From the NCBI RefSeq assembly GCF_042654245.1, contig NZ_JBHSGI010000012.1, forward strand, positions 1 to 40,547: a DNA stretch of 40,547 bases. Reading direction: 5' to 3'. The translations under genes were made by a program, and so were the position numbers. The DNA comes from Seohaeicola_A nanhaiensis. GTDB lineage: Bacteria; Pseudomonadota; Alphaproteobacteria; Rhodobacterales; Rhodobacteraceae. Below, piece by piece: positions 1 to 6,678 of the stretch. Under the pieces are notes generated by a model. It was not told the DNA's origin. It did not search any database and worked only from the letters and a program-made list of their open reading frames with translations. The stretch's first letter is position 1. Each line of letters starts with the position of its first letter.

Positions 1-388
1 GGTCTGTCAGGTCCCCGAGTTCCAGCGCCAAAAGATCGCGATCCCAGCCCGCAGCTTCGGCCAGCCGATTGTCGGCCAATATGTAGGCCCGCTTTTGCGC
101 CTCGCTCAGGTGGCGAAGTTCAATGACCGGCACCTCGGCCAGTCCCAGCTTGCGTGCCGCCAGCACCCGCCCGTGCCCCGCGATAATGCCATTCTCGCCG
201 TCGACCAGAACTGGGTTGTTGAAACCGAACTCCCGGATCGATCCGGGGATCTGTGCAACCTGGGTTTCCGAATGCGTGCGGGCATTGTTGGCATAGGGGA
301 TCAGCATCTCTACCGGGCAATGTCGAATGGACGTCGCGCCGCGAAGGCCATCGCTGTCCAGGTCTTGTATCACGACGGTGCGTCCCAT
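1..388 (-). CDS. ParB-domain DNA methyltransferase, N-terminal part, cut by the window edge
   Basis: The minus-strand frame is open from the ATG at 388 to the window edge (129 codons, no stop). It encodes a ParB/sulfiredoxin-type domain: a NARTHS segment, SIREFGFNNPVLVD, the signature GHGRVLAARKLGL, then LSEAQKRAYILADNRLAE. In phage and mobile-element proteins this exact layout is followed by a beta-class N6-adenine or N4-cytosine methyltransferase domain, so the missing part should be catalytic. The domain probably helps position the enzyme on DNA. The start follows a GGGGGG run by only 3 nt, a poor Shine-Dalgarno fit, so the start is uncertain by a few codons. The C-terminal end of a similar enzyme, same strand, lies at the right edge of the window. 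The domain call is firm; methyltransferase identity is inferred from the family. Confidence 0.8.
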   Translation of the reverse strand, partial: MGRTVVIQDLDSDGLRGATSIRHCPVEMLIPYANNARTHSETQVAQIPGSIREFGFNNPVLVDGENGIIAGHGRVLAARKLGLAEVPVIELRHLSEAQKRAYILADNRLAEAAGWDRDLLALELGDLTD

Positions 389-888
389 GAGCCCCCCGTT
401 GGGAATTGGTCGTGTCCGTTTGCTTGCTTGGCTGAAGTATATCTCTGTTTTTAAGTTACTGAAAGGATGACAGTTTCACGCAAACGACGACAGGGGCGCA
501 CACAGACCGACAGGGAGGTTAGGGCTATCCCATGGAGGTCCGGCACCATGACGCGGTTCAGCGTGGAATCTGATGCACAGCGGCGAAATGGTAAGAATCC
601 AATGACTGCTTTGCGGATACTCCTGTCATTCGCTGCATCAGCTCGATCTGTGCCGCGCTTTCGAGCCGCTGTACTGGAGGGGCGGGAAGCGGAACTTCGC
701 TGCGGTTGCAGTGCAAGAAATCAAGCACGCTAAGCAGACATCCGCCAGTCAGAGCGACAGTTCGCAAGTGGTGGCGAGCGATCAACTCTCCTCTGTCGGG
801 TTTTGGGTAAGTGACCTATGATGGAGGGCAGACCGCCCGACGCTGTCGAAATGCGATCATACACCAATACGAGAGACGTATCGTCAAT
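389..888. other. 500-base stretch without a convincing gene
   Basis: Short open frames exist on both strands (467-733 plus and 558-785 minus), but they overlap each other, have no recognisable motif and no good ribosome binding site. This stretch separates the prophage-like ParB gene on the left from the nucleotide-kinase cluster on the right, so it may contain an element junction. No repeat or attachment site was recognised by eye. Confidence 0.5.
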
Positions 889-1452
889 ATGAACCCCGGA
901 CATCAACACATCATAGTGCTCTCGGGGCCAACAGGAGTTGGGAAAACGACTTTGGCCCACGAAATGTTTCTGCTTTTCGGAGCGCTCCATGTGTCAACCA
1001 GCTCGCTGATTTCCAGTATCCGACCTACTCTACTTCCAGGCAGGGTATCTCTACAGCAAGCCGGCAACAGTCTCGACGAAGAAACCAATTTTCGCTGGAT
1101 TGCTGACGAAGTGTCGAAGCTTGAGCGAGAACTCTCGGACCGCTCACTGGTGGTCGATGCGGTCCGCAAACCGGAACAGGTTCTGGCGCTTCGTGAGCAA
1201 ACGACCCTGAATATCACACACGTTCACCTAGTGGCTAGCTACGACCACCTTGTTCATCGTCATAGACTAAGATCGCGTGACATAGATGCCGGCCAAGAAT
1301 ACGACACCATCGTAAAGGATGCTAGCGAAAGCTATCAGTCGGAATTGGCTGACGTTTCTGACCTCAAACTCGATGCCGAAGTTGCCTCTCCATCACAGTT
1401 GGCAGCAAAAGTCTTGTCGTTTCTCAATGGTGCGGCCACAGAAACCGCCTAG
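889..1452 (+). CDS. small P-loop nucleotide kinase-like protein
   Basis: A 187-residue protein with a Walker A motif GPTGVGKTT at residues 13-21, followed by a helix and a segment LVVDAVRKPEQV. That second segment resembles the D-x-x-R motif of dephospho-CoA kinase-like and deoxynucleoside monophosphate kinase-like P-loop proteins. A basic stretch RHRLRSRDID in the middle fits a lid region. The ATG at 889 was chosen because homology-like sequence begins just after it; an upstream in-frame ATG at 811 would add 26 residues without recognisable features. The gene is convergent with the ATPase at 1456-2016, with only 3 bases between the stops. The substrate cannot be read from sequence. Its position near a dCTP-deaminase-like gene makes a nucleotide-related role plausible, but that is inference. 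Confidence 0.7.
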   Translation: MNPGHQHIIVLSGPTGVGKTTLAHEMFLLFGALHVSTSSLISSIRPTLLPGRVSLQQAGNSLDEETNFRWIADEVSKLERELSDRSLVVDAVRKPEQVLALREQTTLNITHVHLVASYDHLVHRHRLRSRDIDAGQEYDTIVKDASESYQSELADVSDLKLDAEVASPSQLAAKVLSFLNGAATETA

Positions 1453-1455
1453 TCG

Positions 1456-2016
1456 CTATGCTGTTTCCGGCAAGCTCGAAATCGCATCCAAAACTTTGGA
1501 TGCGCGCTCCTCTAAGGAACCGCGCACTTCGAGGGTTGGCATCCCGAAGTGATCCAGCAGTTCTCGGATTACTTCATCGATGTACGCCTGGTAATCAAGG
1601 TCCGCCGGTCTCAGTTCGTCTTGCTCCATCGGGAACTCAATTGGCAGGTATAAGTAGAGCCGGGTCCTGTGCTTCTCTGCGTGTATCTGCTCGACGATCA
1701 GCTTCTCAAGTGAGTACGAAAACCGATGAGGGAACTGGTCGCGGGTATAGGCATAGAGGTCGAGAATCGATCTGTCGGTCAAGACGAGCTTGGTTTGAAC
1801 TTGGCGCACCTCTGCCAAACAGTAGCCAAGGTACTCAAAGACGCCATCGAGGGAAATCTTGTCGTTGACGTAGAAGCCGCGCTTGGCGATCTCCCTTGCC
1901 GGCTCACGGATGACACTGATGTCTTCGGGGCTCGCCGCATGCGCGGTTACTTCCTCGATTAGTGAGGTCTTGCCGACGCCGTGCGCGCCGGTGACGGTGA
2001 TGAAATAATGGTCCAT
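1456..2016 (-). CDS. AAA_28/NadR-like P-loop ATPase or kinase
   Basis: A 186-residue protein starting MDHYFITVTGAHGVGKTS, with the Walker A motif TGAHGVGKTS at residues 9-18. It then has VIREPAREI and LTDRSILDLYAYTRD, the pattern seen in AAA_28 proteins, a family that includes the ribosylnicotinamide kinase domain of NadR and many uncharacterised ATPases. The C-terminal half has an acidic stretch and ends in helices. It is transcribed divergently from the dCTP-deaminase-like operon, with 99 bases between the two starts, so the two may share a control region. It is convergent with the other P-loop kinase. Substrate unknown; thymidylate- or nicotinamide-riboside-type phosphorylation are both possible in this fold. 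Confidence 0.75.
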   Translation of the reverse strand: MDHYFITVTGAHGVGKTSLIEEVTAHAASPEDISVIREPAREIAKRGFYVNDKISLDGVFEYLGYCLAEVRQVQTKLVLTDRSILDLYAYTRDQFPHRFSYSLEKLIVEQIHAEKHRTRLYLYLPIEFPMEQDELRPADLDYQAYIDEVIRELLDHFGMPTLEVRGSLEERASKVLDAISSLPETA

Positions 2017-2038
2017 CGCAGAAAGGCCCCCAACCTCT

Positions 2039-2055
2039 AGGCTTTACCGAAGCCT
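2039..2055. promoter_or_regulatory. 6-bp inverted repeat in the divergent intergenic region
   Basis: AGGCTT and AAGCCT form a perfect 6-bp inverted repeat around a 5-base spacer. It lies between the divergent starts at 2016 (minus) and 2116 (plus). It could be an operator or a short hairpin in the leader. Nothing else supports a specific regulator. Confidence 0.25.
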
Positions 2056-2115
2056 GAACACCAAGTTATCCTCCATACAAGCAACAATTTGTGAGCAATT
2101 CCGCAAGGAGCGTAG

Positions 2116-3300
2116 ATGGCCACCTCGCAACAACAACCAGCAGCTCAACCAACTGGCGTGTTGCTGCGCAAGGAGATCATTGATCGAGAAATAATTTTGG
2201 AGGACCCGTGCGGGACTTGCTTCAAGCCTGCAAGCTACGATCTGCGAATCGGTGACGACTACATCGACCCCACTGACGGTGAGCAAAGTGCCTCGCTTAA
2301 GCCTCTTCAAGGAAAATCGATAACGATTCCACCCTTCGGAGCCATGATTGTCTCAACACATGAAGTTGTGAAGATCCCCGGAGATGTGATTGGCAAATTC
2401 AACCTTCGGATCAAAATGGCCTTGCAAGGCCTTTTTGTTCAAATGGGTACACAAGTTGAACCTCATTACCATGGCAAGCTTTTCGCGGTTCTCTACAACA
2501 TCACATCTGAACCAATCGAACTCTTCACAGAAGGCGGACAGGACAAGGTAGGCAAGGGCCGGGATCGCCTGTTCACTATTGAGTTCTTCAACGTTGGGCG
2601 AGAGGCTGAGAACGACGATCCTGGCCAAAAAGAAGTCGTAGATATCAGAGATTTTGTAAAGAACACGAAATTCTCTAAAAGCACAATTCGGGCGATGCAA
2701 CAAGAGGTAGAGCGCTTCCGAGGTGAAATTCATAATCTGGGACAAAAGATAAGTCATACCGAAAAAGAGATATACGAACGCTTAAACCAACAATTCCTTG
2801 GTGCGTTCCAAGCGGCACAAGCGCAGGTAGATGCCGCAAAGACTATTGGGGAATTGAAAGCCGCTGGCGAAGCCGAGAGCTCGAAACGTCTACGAGAATT
2901 AGTTGACGGAAACAAAGAAGAGATAGGGAGAGCTAGGTCCGACTTTGATCATCGCCTCACAAGAGTTGAGGAGAAACGGCGTCACCTAGTTTGGGGCGTA
3001 ATCTTGGGCGGGTTTGGTCTAGCGTTCCTAAGTGCACTCATTCCGGTCATTCTGGGACTGGCTGTGAACTACACCAGAGGATGGGCTGACGGGGATCGCG
3101 GCGAAGTCGTTCTGAGAGACGTCACCGCACTTCGAACGCAACTGGAAGCACTGACGAGCCGGCTCGATGACGTTAGAAAGATTGACACTCTAAGCCTGGA
3201 AATCGAAGCTCTAAAGGCCGAGATCGTTGCGCTTCAGCAACAGCTAGGCTATAATGTGGAGCAAAATGGAGCGGAGACACCGCCTCCGCCGGAGCAGTAA
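2116..3300 (+). CDS. membrane-anchored dCTP deaminase/dUTPase-like domain protein with coiled coils
   Basis: A 394-residue protein. Residues about 15-165 resemble the dCTP deaminase/dUTPase beta fold: LLRKEIID near the start, SYDLRIG at 40-46, and GTQVEP.YHGKLFAVLYN at 111-128, matching the strand that carries the catalytic Glu in dCTP deaminases (E. coli Dcd, VLEFYN). Here the equivalent position appears to be Val125, so deaminase activity is doubtful. Residues about 190-290 form a charged, Ala/Glu-rich coiled coil. Residues 291-318 form one hydrophobic transmembrane segment, and 335-378 a second coiled coil. An AAGGAG site 6-7 bases before the ATG supports the start. It is first in a three-gene operon (4-base gap to the FAD protein). 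Known dCTP deaminases are soluble and near 190 residues, so this is an unusual fusion, perhaps a nucleotide sensor at the membrane. Confidence 0.75.
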   Translation: MATSQQQPAAQPTGVLLRKEIIDREIILEDPCGTCFKPASYDLRIGDDYIDPTDGEQSASLKPLQGKSITIPPFGAMIVSTHEVVKIPGDVIGKFNLRIKMALQGLFVQMGTQVEPHYHGKLFAVLYNITSEPIELFTEGGQDKVGKGRDRLFTIEFFNVGREAENDDPGQKEVVDIRDFVKNTKFSKSTIRAMQQEVERFRGEIHNLGQKISHTEKEIYERLNQQFLGAFQAAQAQVDAAKTIGELKAAGEAESSKRLRELVDGNKEEIGRARSDFDHRLTRVEEKRRHLVWGVILGGFGLAFLSALIPVILGLAVNYTRGWADGDRGEVVLRDVTALRTQLEALTSRLDDVRKIDTLSLEIEALKAEIVALQQQLGYNVEQNGAETPPPPEQ

Positions 3301-3304
3301 AGCG

Positions 3305-4603
3305 ATGTTTAAGTACGCCTTCATCGGAGCGGGTCCAGCCGCATTGAACGCCGTTGTCGAGTTGCCGCTCGGCGACCGGCGGGCGGCTGTCGTTGTCGAC
3401 GCTGGTTTCAAGAAGGGACGAAAGATCTGCCCGTCGCTAAAAAAACATTCTTGCTCAAGCTGTTTCAAAGAGAAATGTCATGTGATCAATGGCATAGGTG
3501 GGTCATCGGCAACGTTTGGCAACAAATACTGTCACTTTCCGGCCAGTTCTGGCGTCCAAGAGTTGATGAGCGTCAAGCCTGACGTTCGGTCAGAGGCATC
3601 CGCTCATGGAAGAAGCGTCGTGGTTCAACATCCCAACGTGCCAAACCGGAAGGTGTATGACGTCAGCATTGCGCACGCGGACAGCTACAGAGCGGCGCTC
3701 GACGACCTGATCTCGGACGTGCAGTCAACGACACCGATCCTCGAAGGTTGGTCAGTGGAGAGCATTGAGCGCCTAGGTGCCAACTGTTTCAGACTGGTCT
3801 CGGAGACGGGCGAGGTGATTGACACCGAGAATGTCGTGATCGCAACGGGTAGAAGCGGGCACATTGCATTAAGGCGATGGTTGGATCAGCTGGGCATTGA
3901 ATACGCTGAGAACTCGCCAGACATCGGTGTTCGGATCGAAGCCCCATCGAACACGATCAGCAGGCAGTTCCTTTACCAGGATGACCCGAAGTTCAAGTTT
4001 GATTTTGGTAGCCTAGGACAGGCGAGAACCTTCTGCACGTGCAAAGGCGGGCAGATCGTTCCCGTCAAATTTGGAAGCGGCTTCTTTGCGGATGGTGCCT
4101 TTGTAAGAAAAGACACCGGACGGACCAACGTCGCGCTAATGGCAAGAACTGGAGAGGTTTTCGAACCGCAGCTCCTTGAGGAATGGTGCCAGTCCGTCAA
4201 CGAGGCGAGTGAGGATCGGCTGCTCCTCGGAGCCTTTGACAAGTTTTCGGGAAGCGCTTCCACGTTGGAACAAGAAATAATTGACGTGATCCCAGAAGGA
4301 CCGAGCCCGCAGTACAAGAAGGCGCTTCAGGCTTTGCTTCACAGGCTTCTCAACGATCCGTCTTGCCAGATTTTTGATGGCGCTACAGGAGAGCATGGGT
4401 CTCTCAAAGTGTTCGGTCCTTCAATCGATCTCTACTGGCCCAAGGTGCAACTGTCTCAAGGGTTCAAGGCTTCTGTCGAAGGTGTTTACGTCATCGGGGA
4501 CGCTGCAGGAGTGTCGCGCGGTATTGTTCAGGCAATGGCGGCAGGGGGCTCTTGGGCACATTCGGTCAGTTGCAATGCCGCACGCAATGTAGCCCTATGG
4601 TGA
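3305..4603 (+). CDS. FAD-dependent oxidoreductase (COG2509-like) with cysteine cluster
   Basis: A 432-residue flavoprotein. An N-terminal Rossmann motif GAGPAALNA at residues 8-16 and a C-terminal VIGDAAGVSRGIVQAMAAG segment are the two FAD-binding ends of this class. Cys42, Cys50, Cys53 and Cys58 form a C-x7-C-x2-C-x4-C cluster just before INGIGGSSATFGNKY, the segment that resembles the GGxGGxxTxSxGK region of uncharacterised FAD-dependent dehydrogenases. The cluster could hold zinc or an iron-sulfur centre. The ATG at 3305 was chosen because the Rossmann strand starts at once; upstream in-frame codons overlap the preceding gene. It begins 4 bases after the dCTP-deaminase-like gene and overlaps the next gene by 7 bases, so co-expression is very likely. 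Substrate unknown. Confidence 0.75.
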   Translation: MFKYAFIGAGPAALNAVVELPLGDRRAAVVVDAGFKKGRKICPSLKKHSCSSCFKEKCHVINGIGGSSATFGNKYCHFPASSGVQELMSVKPDVRSEASAHGRSVVVQHPNVPNRKVYDVSIAHADSYRAALDDLISDVQSTTPILEGWSVESIERLGANCFRLVSETGEVIDTENVVIATGRSGHIALRRWLDQLGIEYAENSPDIGVRIEAPSNTISRQFLYQDDPKFKFDFGSLGQARTFCTCKGGQIVPVKFGSGFFADGAFVRKDTGRTNVALMARTGEVFEPQLLEEWCQSVNEASEDRLLLGAFDKFSGSASTLEQEIIDVIPEGPSPQYKKALQALLHRLLNDPSCQIFDGATGEHGSLKVFGPSIDLYWPKVQLSQGFKASVEGVYVIGDAAGVSRGIVQAMAAGGSWAHSVSCNAARNVALW

Positions 4604-5541
4604 GGTTTGGCGTCGCTGGATACCCGTTAGCTTTCACAGAAAGTCCTGACGGCAAAGATCGGTCAAAGATATTCGAATGGGTTTCCAAGATTGGTTTGGA
4701 TGCAGTTGAGCTGCAGATGACATATGGACCGAGGACAAAGCCTGAAAAATGCTTAGAATATAAGGCTCTAGCTGATGGCCTTGGGATAAGGCTATCCGTA
4801 CACGCGGCATACTATATCGTTTTGACAAGTGGTGAGGAAGACAAGATTTCTCGCTCGATTGACACGTTGAACAAGACCTACGAATTGACCGACCTACTAG
4901 GTGGTAAAGAGGTGATATTGCACCCGGGGCCATTGTACGGTGGAGATGAAGAAGAAGTTTCCGCGAGGTTTGCGGACAATGCAGCCAGGTTCGTCGACCA
5001 AATTGGGTCCACGGAAATTGGCCTGTTTATTGAGACGGCTGGGAAAGTCGGTCAACTTGGTTCAGTTGAAAAAATTCTCTCACTGTCGCAGCAAATTGAA
5101 GGTGTTCATCCTTGCATCGATTTTGGGCATGTCCATGCCAGAACGCTAGGAACGCTTGAGAGCGCCAACAACATTTTCGCGCTTTGCGATCAAATTCAGT
5201 GTTTTCTAGATAATAACCCGCTAAAGAGAGCGCATTTTCACTACACTCCGATCCATTTCGGGCCGCGGGGCGAAATTCAACATCGTGCAGTGGATGATCG
5301 CTATCCCGAACCACCGCAGAAAGACCTGTTCGGAGAAGCCGCTGTTGGCGAAAGTTCGGAAGACGGCCTGTTTCATCCAAGACCGGCCCCAGTTGCGGAA
5401 GCCCTCAGCAAGCTGCCTGGGGACTTCACTGTCATCTCCGAGACCCATAACAGCCAAGAAATTGGCGCGAAGACCCTCAAGAGAAGTTATTTGGACAACG
5501 TACGATCCGGTCTTGGCGTGGCAGAGGCGCGTAATGGCTGA
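4597..5541 (+). CDS. endonuclease IV-like TIM-barrel protein (AP endonuclease family 2)
   Basis: A 314-residue TIM-barrel protein. The metal-site motifs of the endonuclease IV/xylose isomerase-like fold appear in order: SVHAAYYI, VILHPGPLYGG, LFIETAGKVGQ, HPCIDFGHVHA, RAHFHYTPIHFG and VISETH. The E-T-A-G and D-x-G-H signatures are close to endonuclease IV (Nfo), which cuts DNA at abasic sites with three zinc ions, but the usual HLNDSK motif is replaced by HFHYTPI, so substrate choice may differ. The ATG at 4597 overlaps the end of the FAD gene by 7 bases. It is last in the three-gene operon. A sugar-phosphate isomerase function is the alternative, less favoured because of the Nfo-like motifs and the nucleotide-linked neighbours. 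Confidence 0.75.
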   Translation: MVRFGVAGYPLAFTESPDGKDRSKIFEWVSKIGLDAVELQMTYGPRTKPEKCLEYKALADGLGIRLSVHAAYYIVLTSGEEDKISRSIDTLNKTYELTDLLGGKEVILHPGPLYGGDEEEVSARFADNAARFVDQIGSTEIGLFIETAGKVGQLGSVEKILSLSQQIEGVHPCIDFGHVHARTLGTLESANNIFALCDQIQCFLDNNPLKRAHFHYTPIHFGPRGEIQHRAVDDRYPEPPQKDLFGEAAVGESSEDGLFHPRPAPVAEALSKLPGDFTVISETHNSQEIGAKTLKRSYLDNVRSGLGVAEARNG

Positions 5542-5571
5542 ACTGAGGCCCTGTTCTCGCAAACTTTGAAC

Positions 5572-5611
5572 CCGGCCATCCCTTGATTTCGCACTCGCCG
5601 CGAATGGCCGG
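5572..5611. repeat. 8-bp inverted repeat downstream of the endonuclease IV-like gene
   Basis: CCGGCCAT and ATGGCCGG are perfect inverted arms separated by 24 bases, starting about 30 bases after the stop codon. No T-run follows, so it is not a good intrinsic terminator, but it could stabilise the transcript end. The rest of 5542-5754 shows no gene. Confidence 0.25.
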
Positions 5612-5754
5612 TAAGCGGGCTGTGCTTGCAACACTGCAAAGGTAGGACGAAGGTCCGGACTGGGCCGGGAGCGACGGCTCATCCTTTCTGCACTTGCGAG
5701 ACGGTGCCTAGGCATCATAGAGCAATAAAGGCTCCAAGCGGTCCTCTGACGATT

Positions 5755-6678
5755 TCAATCAGCAACAGAACCAAGGCGTCGCCACTCCGCCAGACCACCA
5801 AAAGTCCTTTCGATCAGCGCCCGGGCTTCGTCTTCGCCGATCAACCCTGGCAGCCGCCACGCCCGCTGCCACGATCGGCCGCGTCCTGGGCGACGGTAGG
5901 AGGCCGATTTAAGCGACATTTCCCTTATATGATCCATATAAGAGGAATGTCGCTTAAATCCGGCTCTCTCGAAAGCTTTCTGGGCCTGCTTTTCGCTGCT
6001 AAACAGGGCCGGATGCAGGGCAGTGGCATCACCCGGGCTGTCGACGGCGACGCCCGCCAGCAACATGTTCTGCATCAGGTCCGGTGCTGCCAAGTCCCAG
6101 CTGGTGACCACAGCATGCACCAAGGGGAGGGCGACATCAGCGAGCACTTGGACTTCGAGCGGCGTCTGCGCCGTCGGGTTCACCCCACGCCCGCGGCCGA
6201 TGGCCTGTATCAGTTCGTCGTCGCAGATGGCCGAACGCAACAGCTCGCCCGCCGGATCGCCGTGGGCAATCACCCGAACCGGGCGCCTGGACCCATCCGG
6301 CATGTGCACGGCGCGGCGGCAGAAGCCGTAGCCGCCGGCCACTTCCTTTCCGAAAAATCCGCCGACGAGGTGGTTAATATCTTCAGATGGAGGCAAAGGC
6401 CGCCCGACCAGGATGATCTGCGCGGCGTCGCACCAGGCATCGAGCCCTGCGATGGCGTTGAAATGCGCCGTCTCCACATTTGGGATCCCTGCAAAGGCGG
6501 CTTCAGCGGATTGGTAGGTAATCACCAACGTGCGGTCCGGCGCCACACGCAGCGCATGCCAGCGCAGGTAATCGACGACCTCGGCAAGGTGGCGACGCCT
6601 TCGAGCGTTGTTCTCACCGGTTGCTCGTGAGGCCTCGATCAAGTCCGACTTTCCGAACCGACCCGTGATCAACCGCAA
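5755..6678 (-). pseudogene. C-terminal part of frameshifted primase-helicase
   Basis: This frame continues the primase-helicase encoded upstream at 6669-8804. It opens at a TTG (6678) with LRLITGRFGKS and carries late helicase motifs: RTLVITYQSAEAAF, then ELIQAIGRGRGVNP, an SF2 motif VI-like arginine segment needed for ATP hydrolysis. The upstream frame stops at TGA (6671-6669), only 8 bases downstream of this frame's start. One extra base in the CATT tract near 6679 would join both parts into a protein of about 1,017 residues. No slippery heptamer was seen, so mutation or sequencing error is more likely than programmed frameshifting. A 62-bp palindrome lies in frame within its C-terminal third. 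Confidence 0.7.
5903..5964. repeat. 62-bp near-perfect palindrome inside the primase-helicase gene
   Basis: The outer arms GCCG.ATTTAAGCGACATT (5903-5920) and AATGTCGCTTAAATCCGGC (5946-5964) are reverse complements apart from a one-base bulge. The inner arms around CTTATATG/CATATAAG are also mostly complementary. The AT-rich symmetric centre with long arms resembles a recombinase or resolvase binding site, or a small mobile palindrome. It is translated in frame by the surrounding coding sequence (about 20 residues), so it does not interrupt the frame. Confidence 0.75.

Noticed and set aside
2085..2101. Lac-operator-like string AATTTGTGAGCAATT before the dCTP deaminase-like gene
   Set aside because: Symmetry is poor and no LacI-type regulator gene is present.
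5221..5718. 165-codon minus-strand frame overlapping the endonuclease IV-like gene
   Set aside because: It overlaps a gene with clear catalytic motifs and has no recognisable domain or ribosome binding site.
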